DNA of 64,000 bases from Bradyrhizobium algeriense. Its GTDB lineage: Bacteria; Pseudomonadota; Alphaproteobacteria; Rhizobiales; Xanthobacteraceae. The stretch lies in the NCBI RefSeq assembly GCF_036924595.1, contig NZ_JAZHRV010000001.1:5332001-5396000 (forward strand). Direction: 5' to 3'. The position numbers and the translations under genes were made by a program. Shown piece by piece: positions 19,632 through 28,948 of this stretch. Numbering within the stretch: the first letter of the stretch is position 1; each line of letters opens with the position of its first letter. Below the pieces are notes generated by a model that was given only the letters and a program-made list of their open reading frames with translations, was not told the DNA's origin and made no database searches.

Positions 19632-20516
19632 CTAACTCAGCGTTCCCGCATGCACCCACCATCCGGGGTGATCGCGCCGGATCTTCTCCGCCGCGCGGCC
19701 GGCTTCGGCGGTGTTCTCGTAGATCGCAAAGCAGGTGGCGCCCGATCCGGACATCCGCGCCAGCCAGGCGCCGTTGGTCGCGTTGAGCGCCGCGATGACG
19801 TCACCGATCACGGGCTGGACGCGCATGGCCGGCGCTTCCAGATCGTTGGAACTGGCGGCGAGTGCTTCAACCCAGTCCTCGAGCGATGCTACCCCGTCGG
19901 GCCAGTGGTCCTGCAGCAGCACGTCGGTGGCGCCGACCAGCAATTCGCCGTTGCGCAGGCCCAGCGCGGCAAAGACGTCCTTGGTCGCGACGGGAACGCC
20001 GGGATTGACCATCACGCAGGGCATTTTCGGCAGGTTCAGCGGCTGCAGCGTTTCGCCGACGCCGGTCATGACGCAGCCGCGTGAGTTGACGCAGACCGGT
20101 ACATCGGCGCCGGTCAGTTCCGCGACCTCGATGATGCGGGGATCGTCGAGCGCGAGCCCGTTCAATTGCGAAAGCAGCCGCAACGCCGCCGCGGCATCGG
20201 CCGAACCTCCGCCGATTCCGGCCGCCACCGGCAAGACCTTGTCGAGCGAGAAGCTGCCGGCCTTCATATTTGGTACGCGCTCGGCCAGCAGGCGCGCGGC
20301 CTTGAGCACCAGATTGTCCGACGTCTCGCCGCAAGCCAGCGCCAGCGGCCCGGACATCTTCAATTCCAGATTCGAACCCGGCGTCAATGTCAGCCGGTCG
20401 GCGCAGTCGGCGAACGCCACCACGCTTTCGAGATCATGAAAGCCGTCCGCACGACGGCCGTTCACCTGCAAGGTCAGGTTGACCTTGGCGCGCGCCTCAT
20501 CACTCAATGCCGGCAT
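19632..20516 (-). CDS. ispE: 4-diphosphocytidyl-2-C-methyl-D-erythritol kinase
   Basis: A GHMP kinase of the non-mevalonate isoprenoid pathway that phosphorylates CDP-methylerythritol at the 2-hydroxyl. It has 294 residues. The family motifs are ARAKVNLTLQVNGRRADGFHDLES at the N-terminus (core KVNLTLQV) and the glycine-rich ATP loop LPVAAGIGGGSADAAAALR (about 96-114). The C-terminal GHMP motif ARMSGSGATCFAIYE is also clear. The start lies 27 bases after the TPR gene stop on the same strand, so the two form an operon. Confidence 0.96.
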   Translation of the reverse strand: MPALSDEARAKVNLTLQVNGRRADGFHDLESVVAFADCADRLTLTPGSNLELKMSGPLALACGETSDNLVLKAARLLAERVPNMKAGSFSLDKVLPVAAGIGGGSADAAAALRLLSQLNGLALDDPRIIEVAELTGADVPVCVNSRGCVMTGVGETLQPLNLPKMPCVMVNPGVPVATKDVFAALGLRNGELLVGATDVLLQDHWPDGVASLEDWVEALAASSNDLEAPAMRVQPVIGDVIAALNATNGAWLARMSGSGATCFAIYENTAEAGRAAEKIRRDHPGWWVHAGTLS

Positions 20517-20543
20517 TACCGAACAGCCCCCAAAGTCCTTGTC

Positions 20544-22325
20544 TCAGCCGCCCCTGCCGTCTTCTTTCTTCTTGTCGGCGGAAGCCGCAGAAGAGGTGTC
20601 TTCGGGCAGACCGTTGGCGATCTTGGCCTCGATCTTCGGCAATTCCTCCGCCTCGGGCTTGAGGTCGCGGGCATGGGCCCACTGGAATTTGGCTTCCAGC
20701 GTGCGCCCGACGCGCCAATAGGCATCGCCGAGATGGTCGTTGATGGTCGGATCCTCGGGCTTGAGATCGATCGCACGCTCGAGATTCTTCACCGCGTCCT
20801 CAAAATTACCGATCCGGTAAAACGCCCAGCCCAGCGAATCCACGATGTAGCCGTCGTCGGGGCGCTGATCGACGGCGCGCCTGATCATCTTCATGCCTTC
20901 GTCGAGGTTGATGCCCTGATCGATCCAGGAATAGCCGAGATAGTTGAGGACATGCGGCTGCTCGGGCTGCAGCTCCAGCGCCTTGCGCATGTCGGTCTCG
21001 GCCTTGCTCCACTGCTTGGAACGTTCCTCGCAAATGCCACGATAATAATAGGTGACCCAGGTGTTCTTGTCGGTCACCCCGGGCATCGCATCGATCGCCA
21101 GCGAATAGGTGTTGGCGCAATCGTTGAATTTCTTTCGGCCGCGCTCGATGTTGCCGAGCGCCATGATGGCCTCGATATCTTTCGGAGCTTCCCCAGTGAC
21201 GCCCTTCAGGATCTTGATCGCCTCTTCGCTACGGTCGGCGGCGTCGAGATTGGTGGCAAGCTGGATCTGCGCATTGCGCTTGAGCGGCGAACTGGCCGGC
21301 ATGCGCTCGTAGACCTTGATCGCCATCTGGGGCTTCTTCACAGACTCATAGAGATCGGCGAGCGACAGCAGCGCCAGCGGATGATTGGGCTGCAGGTAGA
21401 GCGCGAGCTGCAGATAGACCAGCGCCAAATCCTCGCCACCGCGGCGGGTCAGCGTGGCGCCGATGCCGTACAGCGCCTCGGCTGCGCCGGCCTGCGCCGA
21501 ATCGACCAGCGGCGACATCTTTTTGCCGGCCCGGGTGTCACGCAGCCCTTCCTGCACCAGCGGATGCCGCGGCAGCTTTTTGTCGAACGCCTCGTAAATG
21601 CCGGCCGCCGCCGCGCCGTCCTTGTTGCGCGACAACCAGCGCGCATAGGCGTCGGACACGCGCAGCATCGAATCGTCGAGCTTGTAGGCGCGCTCGAACC
21701 GCGTGCCGGCATCCTTGTCCTTGCCCGATATTTCCAGGATCATCCCGGTGTGGAGATCCTTGAAGATCGGATACCATTCGGGGCCGGTCAGCTTGTCGAT
21801 ACCTGCAACCGCCGCCTTGGCATCGCCCGCGCCGTAGCTCGCCCATCCCGACAGCAGCGTCGCCACCAGGTCGGTAATCGGTCCGCGGATCGACTGGTTG
21901 ATGTTGAGCTGCGCGGCGGGATATTTCTTCTGCTTGAGGTCGCGGACGCCGACCACCAGCCGCGCGACGCGGTTCGCCTTGTCCATCGTCAGGATGCGAT
22001 CGGCGAGCTTGACCGCTTCATCGATGTCGCCATCGGCAAGCGAGGAGATGAAGGCGCGGTCCAAAAGTTCGTTGTTCTTCGGATCGGTGCGCAGCGCGGA
22101 GCGATAGAACGCCGCGGCCGAAGCCGCGTCGCGCTCGACGCTGGCGTGGCGCGCGGCCAGATAGCTGCCGGACGTCGTCAGCGATTTCAGATCGGCCTTG
22201 CTGGGGAATTGCGCGGCGTTATCGCCCGTGTGTTCGGGCGTCTGGGCCAAAACCGCAGCCGGTGCGGCCAGTGCGGCGAGAGTAATTGCGGCGAAGGTCC
22301 AACGATTCATACGAGTGGAAAGCAT
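20544..22325 (-). CDS. Exported tetratricopeptide repeat protein
   Basis: A 593-residue protein with a signal peptide (FAAITLAALAAPAAVLAQ) and then alpha-helical repeat architecture throughout. Several TPR units are plain in the C-terminal half, such as VLNYLGYSWIDQG, YIVDSLGWAFYRIGNFEDAV and TINDHLGDAYWRVGR. It should be a periplasmic or outer-membrane-associated scaffold. I use the ATG at 22325; a GTG one codon earlier and an ATG at 22310 are alternatives. It precedes ispE in what looks like an operon. No enzymatic domain is seen. Confidence 0.88.
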   Translation of the reverse strand: MLSTRMNRWTFAAITLAALAAPAAVLAQTPEHTGDNAAQFPSKADLKSLTTSGSYLAARHASVERDAASAAAFYRSALRTDPKNNELLDRAFISSLADGDIDEAVKLADRILTMDKANRVARLVVGVRDLKQKKYPAAQLNINQSIRGPITDLVATLLSGWASYGAGDAKAAVAGIDKLTGPEWYPIFKDLHTGMILEISGKDKDAGTRFERAYKLDDSMLRVSDAYARWLSRNKDGAAAAGIYEAFDKKLPRHPLVQEGLRDTRAGKKMSPLVDSAQAGAAEALYGIGATLTRRGGEDLALVYLQLALYLQPNHPLALLSLADLYESVKKPQMAIKVYERMPASSPLKRNAQIQLATNLDAADRSEEAIKILKGVTGEAPKDIEAIMALGNIERGRKKFNDCANTYSLAIDAMPGVTDKNTWVTYYYRGICEERSKQWSKAETDMRKALELQPEQPHVLNYLGYSWIDQGINLDEGMKMIRRAVDQRPDDGYIVDSLGWAFYRIGNFEDAVKNLERAIDLKPEDPTINDHLGDAYWRVGRTLEAKFQWAHARDLKPEAEELPKIEAKIANGLPEDTSSAASADKKKEDGRGG

Positions 22326-22588
22326 CACGTTCGCCTTGCTCCAGGATGTATGGCGGGATCGTTACGATCGGTCTCGAATGCAAACCCAAGCGGCGGCATC
22401 TCGGGCAGCGACAATGCCGCTTTTGGCCCTCAACCGCAAGGATACGGGTTGGCGAATCGATTGGCAGATTAGGCCCTTGAGGCTTCGATTTAGCCAGCTC
22501 AACCCGGAAACGCTTTTACTATGGCGGTATCGTGGCCGGAGGCGGTATCACCCTCCTCCAGCTCACGCAATCGTGGTCTACGGCCTCG

Positions 22589-24247
22589 CTACATACCCTG
22601 GTAGTTGGGCCCGCCGCCGCCCTCGGGCGGAACCCAGGTGATATTGCCGTTCGGGTCCTTCACGTCGCAGGTTTTGCAGTGGACGCAGTTCTGGGCGTTG
22701 ATCTGGAAGCGCGGACCTGAGGTTTCCTCGACCCATTCGTAGACGCCGGCCGGGCAATAGCGGTTCGACGGACCGGCATAGACATCGTGCTCGGACGCCT
22801 TCTGCAGGTTCATGTCGGCGACCTTGAGATGAACCGGCTGGTCCTCTTCATGATTGGTATTGGAAAGGAACACCGACGACAGCTTGTCGAAAGTCAACTT
22901 GCCGTCCGGCTTGGGATAGGCGATCGGGGTGTGCGCCTTCGCCGCATCCAGCGTCTTGCGGTCGGGCTTGGCGTGCGACTGGGTTCCGAACAGCGAGAAG
23001 CCCAGCGTGTTGCACCACATGTCGAAGCCGCCGAGCGCGACGCCGATGATGGTGCCGAACTTCGACCACAGCGGCTTGACGTTACGAACCCGGTGCAGGT
23101 CTCGGCCGACGGCGGAATCCCGCCAGGCGTTCTCATATTCGACCAGTTCGTCGTTGGCGCGCCCGGCGGTAAGCGCTGCGGCGACATGTTCGGCGGCGAG
23201 CATGCCGCTGCCCATCGCATTGTGCACGCCCTTGATGCGCGGCACGTTGACGAAGCCGGCGGCGCAGCCGATCAGCGCACCACCCGGGAAACTCAGACGC
23301 GGCACCGACTGATAGCCGCCCTCAGTAATGGCGCGCGCGCCATAGGAAAGCCGCTTGCCGCCTTCGAACACGGTGCGAATCGAAGGATGGGTCTTGAAGC
23401 GCTGGAATTCGTCGAACGGCGACAGATACGGATCGTCGTAATTGAGATGCACGACGAAGCCGACCGCCACCTTGTTGTCGTCGTAGTGGTAGAGGAATGA
23501 GCCGCCGCCAGTCGAATTGTTGAGCGGCCAGCCGAACGAATGCTGGATCAGGCCCTTCTGGTGTTTTGCGGGATCGATCTCCCAGACTTCCTTCAGCCCG
23601 ATGCCGAATTTCGACGGCTCACTCTTGGCGTCGAGCGAGTATTTCGCGATCAACTGCTTGCTCAGGCTGCCGCGCGCACCTTCGGCGAACAGCGTGTACT
23701 TGCCCAGCAGTTCCATGCCGCGCGTGAAAGAATCCTTGAGGCTGCCATCCCTGGCAATGCCCATGTCGCCGGTCGCGATACCTCGCACCGCTCCGTTGTC
23801 ATCATAAAGTACCTCGGCCGCGGCAAAGCCCGGATAGATTTCGACGCCGAGCGCCTCCGCCTTCGGCCCCAGCCAGCGGCAGACATCGCCGAGCGAGCCG
23901 ATATAGCAGTGATGGTTATTCATCAGCGGCGGCATGGCGAAGTTCGGCAGCCGGATCGCGCTGGTTGCGGTGGTCCAGTAGAAGCGATCGTCCTTGACCT
24001 GCGTCTTCAGCGGACAATCCGCGTCCTCACGCCAGTCCGGGATCAGTTTGTCGAGGGACACCGGATCGATCACGGCGCCTGAGAGAATATGCGCGCCGAC
24101 TTCGGAACCCTTCTCCACCACGACGATGCTGAGATCGGCATTGAGCTGCTTCAGCCGGATCGCCGCGGCAAGGCCCGACGGCCCGGCGCCGACGATCACG
24201 ACGTCGAATTCCATGGATTCGCGGGGAGGAAGTTCTTCTGCACTCAT
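22589..24247 (-). CDS. Electron transfer flavoprotein-ubiquinone oxidoreductase
   Basis: The 552-residue inner-membrane-associated enzyme that passes electrons from ETF, fed by acyl-CoA dehydrogenases, to ubiquinone. The FAD-binding motif VVIVGAGPSGLAAAIRL is at residues 16-32. The C-terminal [4Fe-4S] ferredoxin-like part has Cys498, Cys521, Cys524 and Cys527 (CPAGVYEW, NCVHCKTCDVKDP). The length and both cofactor sites are normal for ETF-QO. It is divergent from the uracil-DNA glycosylase gene. About 260 bases with no visible feature separate its stop from the downstream TPR gene. Confidence 0.96.
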   Translation of the reverse strand: MSAEELPPRESMEFDVVIVGAGPSGLAAAIRLKQLNADLSIVVVEKGSEVGAHILSGAVIDPVSLDKLIPDWREDADCPLKTQVKDDRFYWTTATSAIRLPNFAMPPLMNNHHCYIGSLGDVCRWLGPKAEALGVEIYPGFAAAEVLYDDNGAVRGIATGDMGIARDGSLKDSFTRGMELLGKYTLFAEGARGSLSKQLIAKYSLDAKSEPSKFGIGLKEVWEIDPAKHQKGLIQHSFGWPLNNSTGGGSFLYHYDDNKVAVGFVVHLNYDDPYLSPFDEFQRFKTHPSIRTVFEGGKRLSYGARAITEGGYQSVPRLSFPGGALIGCAAGFVNVPRIKGVHNAMGSGMLAAEHVAAALTAGRANDELVEYENAWRDSAVGRDLHRVRNVKPLWSKFGTIIGVALGGFDMWCNTLGFSLFGTQSHAKPDRKTLDAAKAHTPIAYPKPDGKLTFDKLSSVFLSNTNHEEDQPVHLKVADMNLQKASEHDVYAGPSNRYCPAGVYEWVEETSGPRFQINAQNCVHCKTCDVKDPNGNITWVPPEGGGGPNYQGM

Positions 24248-24374
24248 GATCTGATCTCAGCCCGATTGAGAACGGCTCTAAAGGCTGGTTGTTTCCGATT
24301 TTTGCGCCGATAACAACCATGGAAATGCGAGGCGAGGCGTTTCACGCCGGCGCGATCCATATTAGATTGGCATA

Positions 24375-25217
24375 ATGGATTTGATCCCCGAACCCGCGCC
24401 TAATATCAGGCAATTGCTGGCCTTTTATCTGGAGGCCGGGGTCGATTGCGCGTTGACGGAGGCGCCGGTCGATCGGCTGAGCGAGCCCGACGCCCCGATA
24501 GCCCCCGTCCCGGTCCGCGAGACGACGCCAGCCCGCCCGATCAGGGAAGTGCCCGCCGCGACGCCGGCGGTTCCGCGCAGCGAAATAGCGCCCCCGCCGG
24601 AAGCGGCGATCGCCATCGCGCGCGAAGCGGCGCGAACGGCGCCGACGCTGGAAGCGCTGTGCACGCTCCTGGAAAATTTCGAGGGCTGCGCGCTGAAAAA
24701 CACCGCGACGCGGCTGGTGTTTGCCGACGGCAATCCGCAGGCGCGCATCATGTTCGTCGGTGAGGCGCCCGGGCGGGACGAAGACATCGAGGGCCTGCCC
24801 TTTGTCGGGCGTTCCGGCAAATTGCTCGACCGGATGATCGCGGCGATCGGGCTCGACCGCAGCAAGGCCTATATCGCCAACGTGATCCCCTGGCGACCGC
24901 CCGGCAACCGGACGCCGACGCCGCAGGAAACGCAAATCTGCCTGCCGTTCATCCAGCGGCAGATCGAGCTCGTGAACCCGGACGTGCTGGTGACGCTCGG
25001 CAATCCCTCGACGCAAACGCTGCTGTCAACCCGCGAGGGCATCATGAGGACCCGCGGGAAATGGTTCGACTACGACACCGGCACCCGCACCATCCGCGCC
25101 ATGGCGACGTTCCATCCGGCCTACCTGTTGCGGTCGCCCTCCTACAAGCGGATGTCGTGGCAGGATCTGCGCGCGATTGCAAAGGCACTTGAGCAGACAG
25201 TGTCTCCCTCATCTTGA
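24375..25217 (+). CDS. Family 4-like uracil-DNA glycosylase with incomplete cluster ligands
   Basis: A 280-residue base-excision repair enzyme that would remove uracil from DNA. The family 4 motif A, MFVGEAPGRDEDIEGLPFVG, spans residues 126-145 and motif B HPAYLL 247-252. Family 4 enzymes normally hold a [4Fe-4S] cluster with four cysteines. Here the first CxxC reads FEGC (F102, C105), the third is present (C189 in QICLPF), and the fourth position is leucine. The N-terminal 85 residues are a proline/alanine-rich extension. The stop codon lies inside a type I repeat. GEAPG, not the GQDPA of the separate BdiUng family, places it near family 4. Confidence 0.87.
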   Translation: MDLIPEPAPNIRQLLAFYLEAGVDCALTEAPVDRLSEPDAPIAPVPVRETTPARPIREVPAATPAVPRSEIAPPPEAAIAIAREAARTAPTLEALCTLLENFEGCALKNTATRLVFADGNPQARIMFVGEAPGRDEDIEGLPFVGRSGKLLDRMIAAIGLDRSKAYIANVIPWRPPGNRTPTPQETQICLPFIQRQIELVNPDVLVTLGNPSTQTLLSTREGIMRTRGKWFDYDTGTRTIRAMATFHPAYLLRSPSYKRMSWQDLRAIAKALEQTVSPSS

Positions 25218-25250
25218 GGAGCCCGCAAAGCGGGCGTCTCGAAGGATGGG
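25210..25250. repeat. Short palindromic repeat, type I
   Basis: The segment CATCTTGAGGAGCCCGC is followed by AAAGCGGGC, giving a GCCCGC/GCGGGC hairpin flanked by ATCTT and AGGAT-like ends. Its left edge contains the TGA stop of the uracil-DNA glycosylase gene. It lies in the convergent gap with the GT39 gene and may double as a terminator. Confidence 0.65.
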
Positions 25251-25262
25251 CCGAGGGACCGA

Positions 25263-26771
25263 CTACGGCGCCTTCGGCCGCACGATGGCCCAGCCGACGC
25301 GCAACAGCGGCTGGCGGCCGTTCACCATCCATTCGAAAGCGCGCGGCACTTCCGGCACCAGGCCCGGAAAGCGTTGCGCGATCTCGGGAGGCGGCGTGCC
25401 TGAGGTGTCGGAGGCGCGCCAGACCACGACGCCGCCGGTCTCGCTGAATTTCGCCGCCGACAGCCACGGCGTTCGTTCCGGCGTGGCGTCGAGCAACAGA
25501 TGCGGGCGCCCGGCGCTCATCGCGATGAAACTCGCCAGTTGCGGATCGCCGGCTACCGCGCGCAGCCGCTGGTTGGTTCGCCGTTCGAAATTGTCGCCGA
25601 AGAAATGCGCAATCGCCTTCGCCGGCAACGCGGTCGGCACTTCGGCAGCGCCGGTCCACGGCAGAACAAACGCGGTCGCGATCACCGCGACAGCGGGAGC
25701 GGCGACCGCCGCGGCCCAGACCGTGCGCAACATGCGCTGACGCCGCAGGTGAATCAGATCGCCGGTCGCCACGATCACGGCAAGCCCCGACATTAGCAAT
25801 GCAACGCCCGCGCCGCCCACGACGTGGTCGAAATTGAACAGCCCGGCCAGGAAACTTCCGAGCAGCGCCGGGGCGATGGCGAAGAAATAGACGAAGTCGC
25901 GCGCCAGCGGATCGACCGGCGGCCGATAGATGATCGGCGCTTCCCCGGCATTGCGGGCGAACCAGCCGGAATTGAGGATTGCCAGCAGCACGATGGCGGA
26001 CATCGCCAGCGCCAGGCCGATGAGCAGCCCACCCCATTGCAGGACGCGCGCGCCAAGATCGGAGATCGCGGGCCATGGCGGCATGGCGAGTGCGTCGGCG
26101 CGGAGCAGCCAGATCAGATAGGGTAACACCAGGACGGCGATCACGAGCAGCGCATAGAGCGGGTCGAGCGACATCAAGACCCGCCGCCCCCGCACGGTGG
26201 CAACGGCAAATCCGGCGAGCAGCAGCAATATTCCGGGCGCGGCCGACGTCGTCAGCAGCAGCAGCCCGGCCTCGATCGACCAGGCGAACCACGCATTGCG
26301 CCGGTTCTGGCCGATCAATTGCCAGGAATGCAGCAAAAGCAGCGCCCACAGCGGGCGTGCCAGCACCAGCGGGCCGAACTCGACGCCGGGCGAGCTGAAC
26401 GCCACCACCGTCAGCGAGAGCAGGACCGCGAGCACCGCCTGCTGCCCGCCGACGATCGCGCGGGCCAGTTGATAATAGACCCAGAAGGTGACGACGGCGC
26501 AGGCCTGCGCCAGCAGATAGACGCCGAACATGTTGTTGCCGGCGGCTCGGAAAGCAATGTCAGCGAGCCAGAACGCCAGCGGCGGACCGAGCCAGGTTCC
26601 GACCTGGTACTCCCGGCCGAAGGCCAGCACGGTCGCAAGGTCGCCGGGCGGACTCGGATAGAGCAGCATCGGCAGGATCAGCCAAAGCCCGGCCTGGGCC
26701 AGCACCACGATCCAGACCACCAGGCGCGGCCGGGCGCGGATCAGTTCGACAACGAGCGAGGTGAAGCGCAT
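25263..26771 (-). CDS. GT39-like membrane glycosyltransferase
   Basis: A 502-residue polytopic membrane protein with about eleven hydrophobic helices. The pattern fits the ArnT/PMT-type GT39 superfamily, which use lipid-linked sugars: an early acidic loop (PSPPGDLATVLAFGREYQVGTW, core GDLATVLAFGREYQ) between helices 1 and 2, and a soluble C-terminal part of about 120 residues. The start MRFTSLVVELIRARP at 26771 precedes the first helix; the open frame extends to 26846 but the extra residues have no support. The substrate is unknown. It is the last gene of a leftward run with rnhB. Confidence 0.78.
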   Translation of the reverse strand: MRFTSLVVELIRARPRLVVWIVVLAQAGLWLILPMLLYPSPPGDLATVLAFGREYQVGTWLGPPLAFWLADIAFRAAGNNMFGVYLLAQACAVVTFWVYYQLARAIVGGQQAVLAVLLSLTVVAFSSPGVEFGPLVLARPLWALLLLHSWQLIGQNRRNAWFAWSIEAGLLLLTTSAAPGILLLLAGFAVATVRGRRVLMSLDPLYALLVIAVLVLPYLIWLLRADALAMPPWPAISDLGARVLQWGGLLIGLALAMSAIVLLAILNSGWFARNAGEAPIIYRPPVDPLARDFVYFFAIAPALLGSFLAGLFNFDHVVGGAGVALLMSGLAVIVATGDLIHLRRQRMLRTVWAAAVAAPAVAVIATAFVLPWTGAAEVPTALPAKAIAHFFGDNFERRTNQRLRAVAGDPQLASFIAMSAGRPHLLLDATPERTPWLSAAKFSETGGVVVWRASDTSGTPPPEIAQRFPGLVPEVPRAFEWMVNGRQPLLRVGWAIVRPKAP

Positions 26772-26852
26772 GAAACGTCCGAATGCCGGGCCGGGCAGCC
26801 CTGTCCCCCAGGGACGTTTGATAGAGCGCAGGAGCCGCCGAGGCAACCGGCC

Positions 26853-27644
26853 TCAGATCGTGACTGAAATCTCGGAAGTAATCTCTCCGTCCACGGCAAA
26901 GAGATCGGGTTCGACCGTCTCTTGGGCCGTCTCGGGGTAATGTTTCAGCCGCGCGGCGATCACCGGCGCGAAAAACCGGCGGTGGTGGATGCTCGGGCCT
27001 AACCGGTCCAGCGCCTCGCGATGTTCCGGCACGGCGTAGCCCTTGTGGGTTTCGAAGCCGTAGCCCGGGCAATCCAGCGCCAATGCGCACATCAGGCGGT
27101 CGCGCGTTACCTTGGCGATGATCGAGGCGGCTGCAATCGACATGACGATGCCGTCGCCGCCGATTACTGCATCGCAGTCGCAGGGCACGTCGATCTTGTC
27201 GCGGCCATCGACAAACACATGCTGCGGCATTTCGGGCAGCGCGCGCACGGCCCGCGCCAGCGCCCAGAGCGAGGCGCGCAGGATATTGTCGCGATCGATC
27301 CGCGCCGGCGAGGCAAAGGCGACCGCAAAGGACGATGTCGCGCAGATTTCCTCGAACAGTTCCTCGCGGCGCTCGGCGGTCAGCCGCTTGGAATCGTCGA
27401 TCCCTTTGGGAATTCGCCTGGGGTCGAGCACGACGGCGGCCGCCACCACCGGACCTGCCAGCGGACCGCGGCCGGCCTCGTCGCAGCCGGCCACCGGCCA
27501 GACGCCACGCTTGATCAGCGCTCTTTCGCGGCGAAAGCTCGGCGGCGCGACTGCGATTACGCCCTTGAGCGGCTCGGCCTGTTCCATGCCAGCCTTCTTG
27601 TCGGTCTTTTTGGTGTTTTTCTTGGCGGACTTGTCCCGAATCAT
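26853..27644 (-). CDS. rnhB: Ribonuclease HII
   Basis: Cleaves the RNA strand of RNA-DNA hybrids and removes misincorporated ribonucleotides. At 263 residues it is longer than the usual 200-220, owing to a lysine-rich N-terminal extension ([18 protein letters not shown]). The catalytic motif [14 protein letters not shown] carries Asp55 and Glu56; further family parts are [28 protein letters not shown] and [14 protein letters not shown] use the ATG at 27644. A shorter start at MEQAEPL is possible. The gene sits between the GNAT and GT39 genes on the same strand. Confidence 0.95.
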   Translation of the reverse strand: MIRDKSAKKNTKKTDKKAGMEQAEPLKGVIAVAPPSFRRERALIKRGVWPVAGCDEAGRGPLAGPVVAAAVVLDPRRIPKGIDDSKRLTAERREELFEEICATSSFAVAFASPARIDRDNILRASLWALARAVRALPEMPQHVFVDGRDKIDVPCDCDAVIGGDGIVMSIAAASIIAKVTRDRLMCALALDCPGYGFETHKGYAVPEHREALDRLGPSIHHRRFFAPVIAARLKHYPETAQETVEPDLFAVDGEITSEISVTI

Positions 27645-27702
27645 GCCGGGATCGTGCGAAAGCGCGCGCCCGGGCGCAACCGGAAACCCGGCACAATTCC
27701 CG

Positions 27703-28278
27703 TTATTCAGCGCGCCGCCGTTGCCACTCCGCGGCCTCAATCACATAAACGCTCCGACTTCCGCGTTCGGGATCCGCAATCGTCTCCTGATAGCGCATTC
27801 CGAGCTTCTCGAGCGCATGAATGGACGGTGCATTTCGCGGATCGACCAGCCCGAGCAATCTGCCGCATTTGAGTTGCTCGAACCCAAAGGCAAGCTGCGC
27901 CTCGCCGATTTCGGTTGCGATCCCCTTGCCCCATGCCCGGCGCGCAAGGACAAACCCGATCTCAAAATCGTCGGCTCCCAGCGCGTTGCATGGGGACAAG
28001 CCGGCAAAGCCGATGATATCGCCCGCGGGCTTTTCCATCAGAACCGCCATCCCCGTGAGGCTGACACCGAAGGTGAAGAACCTCCGGATGAAATCTTCGG
28101 CCGCGTCCCGTGCCATCGTCGCTCCGGAAAATGCAAAGCGCATGACATCGCTGTCGGCGAAGACCAGATTCTGCAGAGTAGATATATCCTCTTCGACCAC
28201 AGCGCGCAGAATCAGGCGCGGCGTCGTCAAGATGACGAGCGGCTGCTTTTCCGATAGCGGTGCGGGCTTCTGGTTCAT
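27703..28278 (-). CDS. GNAT family N-acetyltransferase (RimJ/RimL-like)
   Basis: A 191-residue acetyltransferase. It begins with the RimJ/RimL pattern [15 protein letters not shown] and has the acetyl-CoA-binding region [20 protein letters not shown], where the usual RG-GIA loop reads WGKGIA. It probably acetylates a protein N-terminus or a small amine. The start at MNQKPAP (28278) keeps it clear of the upstream VOC gene; the longer frame to 28374 would overlap that gene. The gap to rnhB is 58 bases. Confidence 0.85.
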   Translation of the reverse strand: MNQKPAPLSEKQPLVILTTPRLILRAVVEEDISTLQNLVFADSDVMRFAFSGATMARDAAEDFIRRFFTFGVSLTGMAVLMEKPAGDIIGFAGLSPCNALGADDFEIGFVLARRAWGKGIATEIGEAQLAFGFEQLKCGRLLGLVDPRNAPSIHALEKLGMRYQETIADPERGSRSVYVIEAAEWQRRRAE

Positions 28279-28339
28279 CAAGCTGCAATACCGCAACTTG
28301 CCGGCAGAGAGAAGCGGCGCGGCCATCGCATCGTGGGTT

Positions 28340-28789
28340 TTAATCCGGCAGATGAACCCGCCGGTCGTTGCCAACCTCGATGCCGGGCGCGACCACGACT
28401 TCCCAGGGATGGTTGTCGGGATCGCCGAAATAGCCGGAGTAACCGCCGTACTCGGTCTTGTGTGCGGACTTCAATAGCGACGCGCCGCAGGAGATGGCGA
28501 AATCCAGCACGATGTCGACCTCCTCGACGGAGCCGCAATTCCAGGCGAGCGTCGTTCCGCGAAAGGTTTTCGGCCGCGGCTGATCCGGCAGTGTGGCGTC
28601 ACGGGCGAGTTGATCCCACGGGAAAAGCGCGATCAGCGTGCCGCCAGTGTCGAAGAAAGCGACCGCCTCGCCGGTTGCCTGCATTTTTCGGGCAAAGCCG
28701 AGCGCTTCGTAAAACGCGATACTGGCGCGCATGTCGGTTACGCCGAGCGTGATGACCGTGAACCGGGGGGTTGGCGCTTTGGTATTCAT
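28340..28789 (-). CDS. VOC family (glyoxalase/bleomycin resistance-like) protein
   Basis: A 149-residue single-unit vicinal-oxygen-chelate protein. It starts MNTKAPTPRFTVITLGVTDM, includes FYEALGFARKMQ and ends in the family-like FGDPDNHPWEVV. AGGAGAG precedes the ATG at suitable distance. Such proteins bind a metal and act as isomerases, dioxygenases or drug-binding proteins; which one cannot be told. It is the gene before GNAT in the leftward run. Confidence 0.82.
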   Translation of the reverse strand: MNTKAPTPRFTVITLGVTDMRASIAFYEALGFARKMQATGEAVAFFDTGGTLIALFPWDQLARDATLPDQPRPKTFRGTTLAWNCGSVEEVDIVLDFAISCGASLLKSAHKTEYGGYSGYFGDPDNHPWEVVVAPGIEVGNDRRVHLPD

Positions 28790-28803
28790 GCTACTCTCCT
28801 ATC

Positions 28804-28944
28804 CGTCATTGCCTGCGACAAACGCGAAGCGTTTGCGCAAGGGAGCGTAAGCGACGAAGCAATCCATTGTTCCGTGGCGACATGGATTGCTTCCGCCTTC
28901 GCTCTTCGAGCTACGGCGGACAAGTCGCTTGCGCCCGAATGACG
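28804..28944. repeat. Intergenic inverted repeat, type F, copy 2
   Basis: Has the same left half as the copy at 18716-18825 (CGTCATTGCCTGCGACAAAC) and the same GAAGCAATCCAT core. The right half is diverged and longer, ending GCGCCCGAATGACG. It lies between the VOC gene start and the radical SAM gene stop. Confidence 0.8.
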
Positions 28945-28948
28945 GCTT

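Noticed and set aside
20166..22472. 768-codon + strand open frame across ispE and the TPR gene
   Set aside because: It is antisense to two well-supported genes and crosses their boundary, with no ribosome site or family match.
24375..25217. Assignment to the BdiUng family of uracil-DNA glycosylases
   Set aside because: That Bradyrhizobium family has GQDPA in motif A; this protein has GEAPG and the family 4 fold segments.
25042..26349. 435-codon minus-strand frame overlapping UDG and GT39
   Set aside because: It runs through the UDG 3' end antisense and the GT39 gene in another frame, with arginine-rich, shadow-like composition.
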